In this document: positions 17,085-26,186 of the stretch, piece by piece
Numbering within the stretch: position 1 is the first letter of the stretch
How the letters are laid out: every line of letters starts with the position of its first letter
Source: Limosilactobacillus portuensis
Lineage (GTDB): Bacteria > Bacillota > Bacilli > Lactobacillales > Lactobacillaceae
NCBI RefSeq assembly: GCF_014838735.1
Contig: NZ_JABUXQ010000019.1
Span: 1-47,329, forward strand
Direction of reading: 5' to 3'
DNA length: 47,329 nt
Program-made: the position numbers and the translations under genes
Notes under the pieces: generated by a model
What the model saw: the letters and a program-made list of their open reading frames with translations, nothing else
Told to the model about the DNA's origin: nothing
The model's database searches: none

Positions 17085-18773
17085 TTAATTTTTTAGTTTA
17101 TGTGGTGTAACATACAATGTTTTCTGACCGGTAAAAATCACAAAACCGGGCTTAGCACCATTTGGTTTGTGGAGACGTTTAGCGGGCAGATAATCAACAG
17201 GAACGTTATCAGAATTGCGTCCCTTTGAGAAGTAGGCAGCAAGTTGAGCAGCTTCAAGCAGTGTTTGGTCATCCGGATCACTATCACGAATAATGACGTG
17301 CGAACCAGGAATATCCTTAACGTGAAGCCAAATATCGTTTTTGTTGGCAAACTTAAAGCTAAGGCGATCGTTTTGCAGGTTATTTTTCCCGACAAGAACG
17401 GTTGTCCCGTTGCTAGTATGAAATTCTTCCGGCTTACTTACCCTAACTTTTCGCCGTTTCTTACTTTTCTGTCGTTTTTGTTTAATGTAACCTTGTTGCT
17501 GAAGTTCTAAACGAATTTCCTGAATATCAGCTGGTGAAGCAAGGTCAATTTGACTCTCAATATTTGCAAGGTAGCGAATTTCGTCATTGGCAAGTTTTAG
17601 CTGTTCCTTAACATAATCAACCGACGTCTTTAACTTGTCGTACTTAGTAAAGTACTTTTGGGCGTTTCGTGAAGGGGAAAGCTCTGGATCAAGTTTGATC
17701 TTGAGTGGTTTATTATCATCATAAAAGTTCGGCAGGGTAATTTCTGTCATCCCCGCAGTCAGCTTCCCTAAATAAGTCGTCAAAATTTCACCACGAATCC
17801 GGTAGTAATCTGCTTTTGCTGCATCCTCAAGTTGCTGGTTGAGCTTCTTGACTTTACGGCGGTCCTTCTTTAGTTCATTATGAAGCACTTTAAGAACCTG
17901 ACCAGCTAATTCTTTAGACCGGTCCCGTTCTGCTTTTTGTGCATAGAAAGCATCAAGCATTACAGAAAGGGTATCATAATGGGTAAGCTGCTCTTCTTTA
18001 ATGTTACTTGGTGGAAATGCCGCAAATTGCCGTTTTCCATTATTGTCGTCATAAATCACGGGATCCGGATTTTCAAACCGCTTCAAAAAAGTGTGATAAG
18101 TCGTTGGCAAATCGGAACTTGCCTTAAGTTCACGAGCTAGTTCTTGAGCAGACTGGCGACCTAATCCTTGGTAACGTGCTTGAAGTTGCTTAGCCAATTC
18201 GCTTTCATCGAGGTCTTCACGAATTAGATCCGTATAGATTTGATTAGGAAGGTATGGATTGACCTTATCTTGTTTCGGTGGCATCACAAAGGTTGCTCCA
18301 GGGAGAAGCAGGCGGACACGGTTTTGATCGGAACCAACATGCTTAATTGTATCGATGATTTTATTGGTCTTTTCGTTAACTAATGAAACATTACTGTGCC
18401 GGGCCATTATTTCGGTCACCAGGATAAGTCGTTGTTGATCTCCCAATTCATCCCGGGTTTTAAAATTCATTTTAATAATCCGGTCATTATCGACTTGCTC
18501 AATCGATTCTAAAATTGCCCCCTCAAGGTATTTACGCATAGTCATTGCAAAATTACTGGGAACTGCGGGATTCTGGTAGGCAATTTGTGTAATTTGCATT
18601 CGTGGATATGTCGGGTTGGCTGAAAGAAGCAGAGAGTAATTATGCCGATGTGCGCGGATGGTCATAATTAATTCTGCAGGGTAAGGTTGGTTAACTTTAG
18701 CTACTCGTCCAGTCGCTAGGGTCTGATTTAATTCGTGGACGACTGCATGGGTAAAGAAACCATCAAATGCCAT
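17085..18773 (-). CDS. rqcH: RqcH (NFACT-family ribosome quality control factor)
   Basis: 562 residues. NFACT-N domain at about 1-200, coiled-coil arms about 270-440, NFACT-R domain about 445-562 (TSNGTTVLVGKNNLQND, WLHVKDIPGSHVII). The family binds the stalled 50S subunit with tRNA-Ala and adds C-terminal alanine tails that mark nascent chains for decay; older names are FbpA and fibronectin-binding protein. The D97-R98 pair needed for tailing in B. subtilis is present at the same numbers (DNDRII). A Lys/Arg-rich patch (KQKRQKSKKRRK) precedes NFACT-R. AGGAGG lies before the ATG. Monocistronic. Confidence 0.94.
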   Translation of the reverse strand: MAFDGFFTHAVVHELNQTLATGRVAKVNQPYPAELIMTIRAHRHNYSLLLSANPTYPRMQITQIAYQNPAVPSNFAMTMRKYLEGAILESIEQVDNDRIIKMNFKTRDELGDQQRLILVTEIMARHSNVSLVNEKTNKIIDTIKHVGSDQNRVRLLLPGATFVMPPKQDKVNPYLPNQIYTDLIREDLDESELAKQLQARYQGLGRQSAQELARELKASSDLPTTYHTFLKRFENPDPVIYDDNNGKRQFAAFPPSNIKEEQLTHYDTLSVMLDAFYAQKAERDRSKELAGQVLKVLHNELKKDRRKVKKLNQQLEDAAKADYYRIRGEILTTYLGKLTAGMTEITLPNFYDDNKPLKIKLDPELSPSRNAQKYFTKYDKLKTSVDYVKEQLKLANDEIRYLANIESQIDLASPADIQEIRLELQQQGYIKQKRQKSKKRRKVRVSKPEEFHTSNGTTVLVGKNNLQNDRLSFKFANKNDIWLHVKDIPGSHVIIRDSDPDDQTLLEAAQLAAYFSKGRNSDNVPVDYLPAKRLHKPNGAKPGFVIFTGQKTLYVTPHKLKN

Positions 18774-18986
18774 TAGTTAGTTCCTCCTTTGTTTTAATTA
18801 AACGATTTTTCATAGCGATCACTATTATACCGTTTGTTTTACTAAATGGACAATTCAAAGGATTAGGATTATTGGTTTCTGTACAGTGATGTGGTATTCT
18901 ATATCTATTACGATGTTGTTAAAATACCTATATTATGCAATTATTCTTTAATCATTAATAACAACATTCCAATGGAGGTAGTATTA

Positions 18987-19865
18987 ATGAAAATAGCTGT
19001 TGTAACTGACAGTACCTGCTATCTTTCTGAAGAGGAGATCGCAGCCAATAATATTCATGTGGTACCAATCCCGTTCATCCTCAATGGTAAGACTTACCGT
19101 GAAGGTGTTGATATCACCACCGAGGAATTTTATGATCAATTAAAGACGGCTAGTACTTTCCCCAGTACTTCTCAGCCCTCAATTGGTGAGATGATGGAAC
19201 TTTACCAGAAACTTGCTGACGATGGCTATGATGCTGCGATTAGTATTCACCTTACAAAGACTATTTCAGGATTTCTCAACAATATTACTCAGCTTGCAGA
19301 ACAAATGAAAGATACAATTAAGATTGTTCCCTTTGATTCTGGAATCACGGTTAAGTTAATGGGATACCTTGCAATTGAAGCTTCACGATTGGCTAAGCAA
19401 GGAGCGGACGTTGACGAAATTATAAAGAAATTAACCGAGTTACGGGATACGTTCCATGATGTCTTTGTTGTTGATGACCTGCAAAACTTAGTGCGTGGGG
19501 GACGATTATCAAACGCATCCGCCTTTGTTGGATCGATTTTAAGGATTAAACCGTTGCTTTCTTTTGATAATCCTAACCATGATATTGAAGCCTTTGAAAA
19601 GGTTCGGTCAATGAAGAAGGCAAAGGCCCGGTGTGAACAGCTTTTCAATGAGTCGATTGAAAAACTCGATTATCCTGTACGGGCAATTGTTTTTCATGCT
19701 AATGCTAGAGAAGCAGGAGAAAAATGGATGACCAAGTTACAGGAAGAACATCCTGATATTAAATTTGAATTGTCTTACTTTGGCCCGGTAATTGGTGTTC
19801 ATTTGGGTCAGGGAGCATTAGCACTTGCTTGGCTGCAAGATACAGAAAAGAAGCCTTTATCATGA
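18987..19865 (+). CDS. DegV family (fatty-acid-binding, FakB-like) protein
   Basis: 292 residues. IAVVTDSTCYLS at the start, PSTSQPSIGEM near residue 60, and RGGRLSNASAFVGSILRIKPLL in the C-terminal half are DegV-family signatures. Members hold a fatty acid for the FakA kinase, which makes acyl-phosphate for membrane lipid synthesis; which fatty acid this one binds cannot be told. The ATG at 18987 has GGAGG 8 bases upstream; the 32 codons further upstream have no such support. Its stop overlaps the ATG of the next gene (ATGA). Confidence 0.92.
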   Translation: MKIAVVTDSTCYLSEEEIAANNIHVVPIPFILNGKTYREGVDITTEEFYDQLKTASTFPSTSQPSIGEMMELYQKLADDGYDAAISIHLTKTISGFLNNITQLAEQMKDTIKIVPFDSGITVKLMGYLAIEASRLAKQGADVDEIIKKLTELRDTFHDVFVVDDLQNLVRGGRLSNASAFVGSILRIKPLLSFDNPNHDIEAFEKVRSMKKAKARCEQLFNESIEKLDYPVRAIVFHANAREAGEKWMTKLQEEHPDIKFELSYFGPVIGVHLGQGALALAWLQDTEKKPLS

Positions 19866-20491
19866 TGAAGAGAGTTCGTTTATTTCACGTTATCGTTTGG
19901 CTAGTTATCCTACTAGCGATTTGTCTGTTGTCACCGCTAAACCTTCATGGCGTATTGCCGAGCGGAACAGTTATTGCTCCGGTGACCTCTTTGCTAGCAA
20001 TTGCAGCGATCCCATTGTTAGGAATGTTGAATTCCGCTTTGTTAATGGTCGTTTCCCAATTAATTTTGTTAGGGTTCAACCAAAGTGATTGGTTAACTGT
20101 AGTGGTCACTGCTTTAGCTACTCTTTTTAGTGGCTGGGTAGTTAGGTGGCAACAGGCGACTTCACAAGAATTACGTCATCAACAAATGATTACTATTGGG
20201 ATTAGCAGTGGATTGATCATTCTGGTGTTGCTAGAACTTGCCTACTTAATTGTCGGTTGGCGATTAACTGGCAGTAGCAATGGAATGATTGAAATTGCTC
20301 GATTAGCATTACCCACTTCTTTGCTAACGGGGCTTTGCTATGCATTCTTGGTTCCGCCAATTAGTATTCTATTATTACGTCTCGGGAAGAAATGGTTGCC
20401 TAGTTCAACAAACCATGAGTCTTCAAACGATTCGGTAATTATTGACATGGGTAAAAAACAGAAGAAAAAAGATCAGGATAATCAAAAATAA
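19862..20491 (+). CDS. Unrecognised integral membrane protein
   Basis: About 209 residues; I do not recognise the family. About five to six membrane segments are visible: HVIVWLVILLAICLL, VTSLLAIAAIPLLG with the following SALLMVVSQLILLG, WLTVVVTALATLFSG, ISSGLIILVLLELAYLIV, and LPTSLLTGLCYAFLV. A hydrophilic, lysine-rich C-terminal tail ends in GKKQKKKDQDNQK. It is translationally coupled to the DegV gene (ATGA at 19862), suggesting a joint envelope or lipid-related role. The size and topology recall ECF transporter S components, but no signature confirms this. Confidence 0.75.
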   Translation: MMKRVRLFHVIVWLVILLAICLLSPLNLHGVLPSGTVIAPVTSLLAIAAIPLLGMLNSALLMVVSQLILLGFNQSDWLTVVVTALATLFSGWVVRWQQATSQELRHQQMITIGISSGLIILVLLELAYLIVGWRLTGSSNGMIEIARLALPTSLLTGLCYAFLVPPISILLLRLGKKWLPSSTNHESSNDSVIIDMGKKQKKKDQDNQK

Positions 20492-20538
20492 AAACATCCC
20501 TGTAATTAACAATTGTGTTAACTACAGGGATGTTTTTT
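20491..20538. terminator. Bidirectional terminator
   Basis: AAAACATCCCTGTA-TTAAC pairs with GTTAA-TACAGGGATGTTTT and runs into T on both strands. It lies between the convergent membrane-protein and HD-hydrolase genes. Confidence 0.85.
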
Positions 20539-21193
20539 ATGCTTTAGCGTCCCATTCTTGATGAAATTCATGAAGAAAATCAAGCATTACTTGTTGTCGG
20601 TGTTCGGCAATGGTGCGTGCAGTCGGCGTAAAAAGTTTGTCTTTTAATCCAAGAAGCTTTTCATCAAAATGATTAATAATTGTCTCGTCGTCAAGATTGC
20701 GATATTCTTGTTTACTCATCTTTTCCCGTGGCTTGATTTTCGGGTCATAAATAGTCTCGCCATGAGCACCGCCATAATAGATTGCACGGGTGATTCCAAT
20801 TGCCCCGATTGCATCTAACCAGTCAGCATCCCGGACAATTTGGGCTGTTTTGCTAAGCTGAATCTGATGTCCCTCCAGTGTATGAGCAAACGAGATGTTA
20901 TCAATTGTTTCCATCACGGTATCCACGTACTCGGTTGTCATTTCGATTTTTTGAAGAAATTCCTTGACCTCATTTTGAGCAGCGATAACACTATCAACAA
21001 TCTTTTCGTCTACAGTATCGTGAAGATAAGCTGCTACTTGGGGGAGGAAGGGATCGTAATCCTCACCGGCAGCAATTCGGGCAGCGTTTTTTACAACTCG
21101 ATTAATATGGTCCATCCCGTGACCAGTCCGATCATTGGCGAGTTTATTAACCGTAAATTGCTTAACTGCCGCTAGTTGTTGTTCTTGATTCAT
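20537..21193 (-). CDS. HD-domain phosphohydrolase
   Basis: About 218 residues with the HD metal-binding pattern: a first His in the TGHGMDH segment (about residue 29), the HD pair in AAYLHDTVDE (about 58-59), and a later Asp in VRDADWLDAIGA. The AIGITRAIYYGG segment is typical of the YedJ/YpgQ-like branch, some of which hydrolyse nucleotides; the substrate here is unknown. The ATG at 21193 has GAAAGGA 8 bases upstream. A TTG one codon earlier is also possible. Confidence 0.88.
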   Translation of the reverse strand: MNQEQQLAAVKQFTVNKLANDRTGHGMDHINRVVKNAARIAAGEDYDPFLPQVAAYLHDTVDEKIVDSVIAAQNEVKEFLQKIEMTTEYVDTVMETIDNISFAHTLEGHQIQLSKTAQIVRDADWLDAIGAIGITRAIYYGGAHGETIYDPKIKPREKMSKQEYRNLDDETIINHFDEKLLGLKDKLFTPTARTIAEHRQQVMLDFLHEFHQEWDAKA

Positions 21194-21264
21194 CAAATCA
21201 ATCCTTTCCAGTATTTTAATTTAGTATAATTGATATAATCAGGAGTGTTTGGAGGAAATTCATA

Positions 21265-22097
21265 ATGAACTTATTATTTGCGATTGATGACAATTTTGTT
21301 CAACAATTAGAAACCGTCTTACTGTCGATTCATTTAAACACCAAGTCTCAAGAATTCAACATTTATGTTTTACAGAAAAAGCGGCTAGCGAAGGAAGCAG
21401 AATTAGCAGCTTTTTGTAAGCAGTTAAAGATGACGTACCATCCAGTAATGGTCAAACAATCATTATTTGAAAATGCCCCAGTAACCGATCACTATCCAAC
21501 CACGATTTATTACCGATTGTTAGCTCACCAAATGCTTCCTCAGGCTCTCCATAAAATCCTGTATCTGGATGCTGACATACTTTGTATTAATGACCTTTCA
21601 CCCTTATATAATACCGCATTGGGCAATAACCTCTTTGCGTCAGCAATCCAATCCATGCCAGCTTAACGAATACTACTGACGTAATTAATAAGATTCGTTT
21701 ACAGAACTTTGGGGCAGATGGTTATTATAACTCGGGGGTGCTCTTAATGAATCTTGATTTGATGCGTCAGGAGGTTGATGCAAATCAAATCTTTGATTAC
21801 ATCCGCCGCCACATTTTGCTATTACCCGATCAGGATGTTCTAAATGCACTCTATAGTGAACGGATCAAAACAATTCCTGACCAATTATATAACTTTGATA
21901 CCCGTAACGGAAAAATTTATGAAACAATATCGCTTGGTGAATGGGATCTTGATTGGGTGATCAAAAATACAGTGATTTTGCATTATTGTGGCCGTGAAAA
22001 GCCGTGGTTACCAACGAAAAACTCAGGAAGACTGACGGCCTTATATAAACAGTATTTCCACATGACAGCAAAACTCCAGTCAAGTTTACAGGATTAG
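21265..22097 (+). pseudogene. Family 8 glycosyltransferase, frameshifted by a 5-bp duplication
   Basis: N-terminal part: NLLFAIDDNFVQQLETVLLSI and the sugar-nucleotide/metal site YLDADILC (DxD), with IYYRLLAHQMLP before it. C-terminal part in another frame: LTNTTDVINKIRLQNFGADGYYNSGVLLMNLDLMR, LPDQDVLNAL and VILHYCGREKPW, all GT8 signatures. AATCC occurs twice in tandem at 21645-21654. Removing one copy restores a single 275-residue frame reading SAIHASLTNTT. GT8 enzymes transfer glucose or galactose to lipopolysaccharide, teichoic acid or glycoprotein acceptors. It is either a recent inactivation or a slippage switch. Its 3' end overlaps the convergent glycosylase gene by 12 bases. Confidence 0.85.
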
Positions 22098-22727
22098 CCG
22101 ATCACCAGCGAGAAAACTTTCTTGAAACTTTGTAAGCGGGTGAAAGTAGACCTTACCGAACTCATCAATTAAACCATGGAAATCTTGGGCGGCTGCACTA
22201 GTGAAGTTAGCAGGCAGTTTGACTTGCCTTGCGAGACTTTGGTAGTTAGTAAGGTTAGGGATGCCAAGTTGGGTAAATAATACTCGGGCATATTTATCAC
22301 TGATGAATGTTGGTTGTTCAAAGATATAGGTGAGTAGGACATCAGCGGTTTCATCACCAATTCCGTGAAGTTTAAGCAATTCTTTCCGCAATGTTGGCCC
22401 CAAAGCTTGGCAAACCTGTCGGTAATCGTCATTATATTGCGATAACCAGGTAAAGACAGCCGCAACTGCTCGGCTTTTATTCTTGTAGAAACCTGCTGGC
22501 CGAACGAGATCGTATAATTCTGCAGTAGTTAACTGACGGATTTGGTTAGGATCAAAATTAGTTTGCTTTCGAAAACCGGCAACAGCCTTATCAGCGTTGC
22601 GCCAATTGGTATTTTGAATCATGATTGCACCAATGATGATCTCAGCTTTTGATTCAGCGGGCCACCAACCGGAATCTCCCATATTTTGGTGCATCTTTTC
22701 ATATAATTCCGTAATGGTAAGCTTCAT
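22086..22727 (-). CDS. HhH-GPD DNA glycosylase (endonuclease III/MagIII-like)
   Basis: About 213 residues. AEIIIGAIMIQNTNWRNADKAV matches the helical core of the endonuclease III superfamily. The hairpin-helix-hairpin motif is LHGIGDETADVLL, followed by the catalytic Asp in FISDKYARVL. The lysine that makes endonuclease III a lyase (GRKTA) is Glu here (GDETA), and the C-terminal four-Cys iron-sulfur loop is absent. This pattern fits MagIII-type monofunctional alkylbase glycosylases better than Nth. The ATG at 22727 is preferred because GAGGAG sits 7 bases upstream; a GTG lies at 22745. Confidence 0.85.
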   Translation of the reverse strand: MKLTITELYEKMHQNMGDSGWWPAESKAEIIIGAIMIQNTNWRNADKAVAGFRKQTNFDPNQIRQLTTAELYDLVRPAGFYKNKSRAVAAVFTWLSQYNDDYRQVCQALGPTLRKELLKLHGIGDETADVLLTYIFEQPTFISDKYARVLFTQLGIPNLTNYQSLARQVKLPANFTSAAAQDFHGLIDEFGKVYFHPLTKFQESFLAGDRLIL

Positions 22728-22902
22728 ACTCCTTCTCCTCTTCACGATGATACCTTTAATTTATCATTAAACCGAACTTTGCGGTAGGATTAAGGGAAGA
22801 GGAACTTTTGGCTTGCACATATCATTATTAATATGGTAAGTTAGTATGGTTGTTAATTTGTGAAAATTAAATTTCAATTGATCAGAAGGGAAGGTAATAC
22901 GA

Positions 22903-23433
22903 ATGCAATTACGCAAAGCTACCATGGAAGACTTGGATACAGTGATGGATATTCTTCGTGATGGTCGTAACCAATTAGCAGAACGGGGAATTGATGATCA
23001 ATGGCAGGGTGATTACCCGAACGAAGAACACATTAAGGAAGATATTCAGCATGGTTGGGCATACTTAGTTGAGTCAGACGATGATCAAACTGTAGGTGCC
23101 TTAGCAATTGTGGATGCTCCAGACCACTCATACGATGCTTTAGATGGCAAGTGGTTGTTAGATACTGATAAGTACCAGGTTATTCACCGGGTTGCGATTC
23201 ATTCAAAGCATGCCGGTCACGGTTATGCCTCACGACTTTTTGAAAGCGTGATTGATTACATCAAAGAAAACCGGAAGGACATTAAGTCCCTTCGGATTGA
23301 TACTCATGAAGATAACGAAATTATGCAACACTTGATCACTAAGAATGGCTTCACTAAAGTTGGTGAACTTCACGGTGTATACCGTCCTGAAGAAGAATCC
23401 TACGTTTACGAACTAGTAACCCAAAAGGATTAA
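22903..23433 (+). CDS. GNAT family N-acetyltransferase
   Basis: 176 residues. The acetyl-CoA binding strand-loop reads VIHRVAIHSKHAGHGYASRLFESV, with motif B LRIDTHEDNEIMQHLITKNGFTKVG. An ATG at the conserved MQLRKATMEDLDTV start is preceded by GAAGGGAAGG. The substrate (small molecule or protein N-terminus) is not predictable. Monocistronic, with a terminator at 23450. Confidence 0.9.
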   Translation: MQLRKATMEDLDTVMDILRDGRNQLAERGIDDQWQGDYPNEEHIKEDIQHGWAYLVESDDDQTVGALAIVDAPDHSYDALDGKWLLDTDKYQVIHRVAIHSKHAGHGYASRLFESVIDYIKENRKDIKSLRIDTHEDNEIMQHLITKNGFTKVGELHGVYRPEEESYVYELVTQKD

Positions 23434-23449
23434 ACATTATAATTTGAGA

Positions 23450-23484
23450 CATGGTACCGATAGTCAATTGGTGCCATGTTTTTT
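23450..23484 (+). terminator. Terminator after the GNAT gene
   Basis: CATGGTACC pairs with GGTGCCATG (one G-U pair), followed by TTTTTTAATT. Confidence 0.75.
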
Positions 23485-23527
23485 AATTGTGAAAATTGAA
23501 TAATCATTATTTGGTCACATTGTAATA

Positions 23528-23549
23528 CATACAATTTAGTTATTGTATG
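23528..23549. promoter_or_regulatory. Palindromic operator candidate in the azlCD promoter
   Basis: CATACAAT-ttagtt-ATTGTATG is a perfect 8-bp inverted repeat. Its right arm overlaps a -35-like TTGTAT (23543-23548), which lies 17 bases before TAAAAT (23566-23571). A dimeric repressor bound here would block the promoter; the regulator is unknown. Confidence 0.45.
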
Positions 23550-23610
23550 CATCCTGGTCGTTCGCTAAAATAAAAGTCAATTGATTTTTATTCTGAGGGG
23601 GGAGTAAGTA

Positions 23611-24306
23611 ATGAAAAAGCTGGATAGTGAATTCCGCTTTGCGCTGGAGAAGTCAATGCCAGTCCTGTTTGGCTATGTGACCCTTGGTTTAGGATATGGC
23701 CTTTACATGCATAACCTGGGGTTTTCTTTTTGGTATCCAACATTGATGGCATTAACAATTTATGGGGGATCAGTTGAATTTGTGATTGCCAATATGCTAG
23801 TCCAACATTTTAACCCCTTGAATGTCCTTTTAATTACCTTAGTGGTCGGCTTTCGTCAATCGTTTTATGCTTTATCCATGCTTAAGCAGTATCAACATGC
23901 TGGGTGGCGAAAGTGGCTGTTAATTTTCGGCCTAACTGATGAAACCTTTGTTATTAACCACTATACCAAGGTTCCTCAAGAAATGAGTCAAGTGAAGGTT
24001 AATACTTGGATCACGATCTTAGATTGGGGTTACTGGGTTCTCGGTGCTTTCTTAGGCGGCTTTTTGGGAAGTGCCTTACAACTTCAGGTAAAGGGACTTG
24101 ATTTCGTTATGACAGCCTTATTTATCGTCCTGGCATTGGATCAGTTCTTACAAGAAGAGAGCCACGTCAGCTCAGTTAGTGGGGTCGTAATTACCATTAT
24201 TAGTTTATTGACTGTTGGCAAAACGTACTTTTTGGTTGTTACCCTGCTTTTACTGGTTGCGGAATACTACTATTTAACAAAACGGCGAGCAAAGGGGGAT
24301 GATTAA
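23611..24306 (+). CDS. azlC: AzlC family branched-chain amino-acid exporter, large subunit
   Basis: 231 residues with the AzlC start FGYVTLGLGYGLYMHNLGFSFW, the conserved GGSVEFV and VVGFRQSFYALSML stretch, and GLTDETFVINHY. Several membrane segments are visible to the C-terminus. With the small AzlD subunit it exports branched-chain amino acids or analogues; a strong ribosome site (GAGGGGGGAG) precedes the ATG. azlD follows after 3 bases. Confidence 0.93.
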   Translation: MKKLDSEFRFALEKSMPVLFGYVTLGLGYGLYMHNLGFSFWYPTLMALTIYGGSVEFVIANMLVQHFNPLNVLLITLVVGFRQSFYALSMLKQYQHAGWRKWLLIFGLTDETFVINHYTKVPQEMSQVKVNTWITILDWGYWVLGAFLGGFLGSALQLQVKGLDFVMTALFIVLALDQFLQEESHVSSVSGVVITIISLLTVGKTYFLVVTLLLLVAEYYYLTKRRAKGDD

Positions 24307-24309
24307 GAA

Positions 24310-24648
24310 ATGACAATTGTTCAGCAGGTAATTTCAATAGCGATCGCTGCAATTGCTAACTTCTTTACCCGTGTCATGCCATTTCTTGTTTTTGGCCGAC
24401 AGCGAAATGGTAAAGAAGAAGTGAGTCCCTTTATTGAAGGCCTAGGGGATTTTCTTCCGCCCGCAATTATGGGAATGCTTGTGGTTTATTGTTTTAGAAA
24501 TGTTCACTTCCTTAGTGGTAATTTTGGCTTACCAGAAATTATTGCTAGTATCATTACAATTCTCGTTCACTTACGAAGGCGAAGCATGTGTTTATCATTA
24601 TTGGTAGGGACAGTTAGCTACATTATTCTAGTGAATTTTATTTTCTAA
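24310..24648 (+). CDS. azlD: AzlD family branched-chain amino-acid exporter, small subunit
   Basis: 112 residues, three to four membrane segments, with the AzlD-type start and ANFFTRVMPFLVFG. LGDFLPPAIMGMLVVYCF is characteristic of the family. The gene is in one operon with azlC, and the two proteins form one transporter. Confidence 0.92.
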   Translation: MTIVQQVISIAIAAIANFFTRVMPFLVFGRQRNGKEEVSPFIEGLGDFLPPAIMGMLVVYCFRNVHFLSGNFGLPEIIASIITILVHLRRRSMCLSLLVGTVSYIILVNFIF

Positions 24649-24670
24649 TAATCCCAAGCAAAAATTTGGT

Positions 24671-24774
24671 GATTAGTGAACGACTATTTTTTAATGCTCT
24701 TGTAGGCAAGTTGAGCCAAGACGATGAAGCAATCGACAGCTTTCTTGATTTAGTAAAAAACGCCAGGCAATGAA
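24671..24774 (+). pseudogene. Short relic or small ORF after azlD
   Basis: A GTG-initiated frame of about 34 codons reads ISERLFFNALVGKLSQDDE and ends in LDLVKNARQ. It looks like the acidic C-terminal end of a real protein, but no convincing ribosome site precedes it and its stop falls inside the next terminator stem. It may be the remnant of a lost gene. Confidence 0.3.
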
Positions 24775-24801
24775 TCAATTTTTGGTCCATTGTCTGGCGT
24801 T
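24759..24801. terminator. Terminator between azlD and the MFS gene
   Basis: AACGCCAG-CAATG pairs with CATTG-CTGGCGTT around a 15-base loop; T-rich flanks lie on both sides. Confidence 0.75.
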
Positions 24802-24812
24802 ACTTTGATATT

Positions 24813-26186
24813 TTAACTTTTTATTTGGTGGTAAAGTTTTCTGCTGAGAATGAGAGAAATCAAGAGGAGAACCAAGCAAAAGGCAAATCCTGATTGGATT
24901 CCTAAATGGGAGGTTGAGCTGTGGACAAGGTGGTTTACGATCCCAACAACGGAGACAATCAGTGCAGTCCCAAATGCTGCTGCAATCTGTCGCAGGGTAT
25001 TAAAGCAAGCTACTGCATCGGGAACGATTTCGTTGGGCAAAAGAGAAAGTGCCTGTGTTTGAAGCGGGATCAACATAGTTACTAGTCCAAATTGCCGTAC
25101 TGTTTGGAAAACCGTGATAATAACCACTGAGCTTCGAGCACCAATCATTGCCTGTCCGGTTGTTCCAATAATATCAATTAGAAGGCCAGCACCAACGAGC
25201 CATTGAATTGGGTAGCGATCATAGAACCGGCCACTAGTTGTTGATAGTAGCCCTGTAAGAATTGCCCCTGGAAGAACAGCAATTGCGGAGATCACGGTAC
25301 TTTCGCCAAGAACAATCTGAACAAGTAATGGAATTAAGATTGCGTTGCCGTACATTGTTGCGGTAATTAGCATATTAATAACAGTTGCTAGAAAAAATTG
25401 GCGGTGTTCAAACACACTGAGGTTAATCAATGGGTGGGTACTTCGTCGCTGGTTAAGATAAAAGATAATAATAAATACTAGCCCAATGATTGCCATCCCA
25501 CCAACATTAAGCGATAATAGCGGATAATTAGAGACGTTCGAAAGCCCCATTAATAATGACCATAAACCAAGGGTAATTACCGTGAAACCGAAGCTGTTAA
25601 ATTGGGGAAACTCGTTATGGGGAATATAAGGGAGCATCCAAAGCGACAAAAGTAATGTAATTACTGCAAAGGGGATAATCAAAATAAATAGGTATCGCCA
25701 TGAGAGGTAGTCAAGCATAAAACCTGATACCGCAGGACCAAGGATTGGTGCACAGTTAAATGCCAGCCCAATGATTCCCATTATCCGGCCCTTCTTCCCT
25801 GGTAAAGCATAGCGGATTGCAAGGACGTTAACAAGGGGCATCATCATTCCGGCACCGATTGCTTGGATCATTCGCGCAATTACTAAGAGGTTAAAGGAAT
25901 TCGCTAACCCGCCAATTACGGTTCCGCAAAGAAAGATCCCCGTAAAGAAGATAAATAGCCATTTAAATGAAAAGCGTTTAATTAGGTAGGAACTGACCGG
26001 AATCATTAACGCGTTAACTAGCATATAGCCGTTCGTTACCCATTGAACGTGGGCTTCGCTAATATGAAAAACATCCATAAATGTTGGCAACGCAATATTC
26101 ATTAAGGTCGAACAAAGGATCCCAAAGAAAGTTCCAAAAACCATTATAATTAGGGCACGCCTAATTCGCTGGTCGCTCAAGAACAT
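24813..26186 (-). CDS. MFS multidrug-type exporter (DHA2 family)
   Basis: 457 residues with about 12 to 14 membrane helices. IALPTFMDVFHISEAHVQWVTNGYMLVNALMIP at the start and the ARMIQAIGAGMMMPLVN segment are typical of the EmrB/QacA branch, as is the GPAVSGFMLDYLSWRYLFI motif C region. It is predicted to export drugs or metabolites using the proton gradient; the substrate is unknown. The ATG has AAAAAGGAG upstream. It is divergent from the CopY-like operon, sharing a 142-base intergenic region. Confidence 0.9.
   Translation of the reverse strand: MFLSDQRIRRALIIMVFGTFFGILCSTLMNIALPTFMDVFHISEAHVQWVTNGYMLVNALMIPVSSYLIKRFSFKWLFIFFTGIFLCGTVIGGLANSFNLLVIARMIQAIGAGMMMPLVNVLAIRYALPGKKGRIMGIIGLAFNCAPILGPAVSGFMLDYLSWRYLFILIIPFAVITLLLSLWMLPYIPHNEFPQFNSFGFTVITLGLWSLLMGLSNVSNYPLLSLNVGGMAIIGLVFIIIFYLNQRRSTHPLINLSVFEHRQFFLATVINMLITATMYGNAILIPLLVQIVLGESTVISAIAVLPGAILTGLLSTTSGRFYDRYPIQWLVGAGLLIDIIGTTGQAMIGARSSVVIITVFQTVRQFGLVTMLIPLQTQALSLLPNEIVPDAVACFNTLRQIAAAFGTALIVSVVGIVNHLVHSSTSHLGIQSGFAFCLVLLLISLILSRKLYHQIKS

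Noticed and set aside
17244-17510. Plus-strand frame inside rqcH and similar shadows within pepN, uvrA-like and carB-like genes
   Set aside because: They lack ribosome sites and family resemblance, and overlap strongly supported genes.
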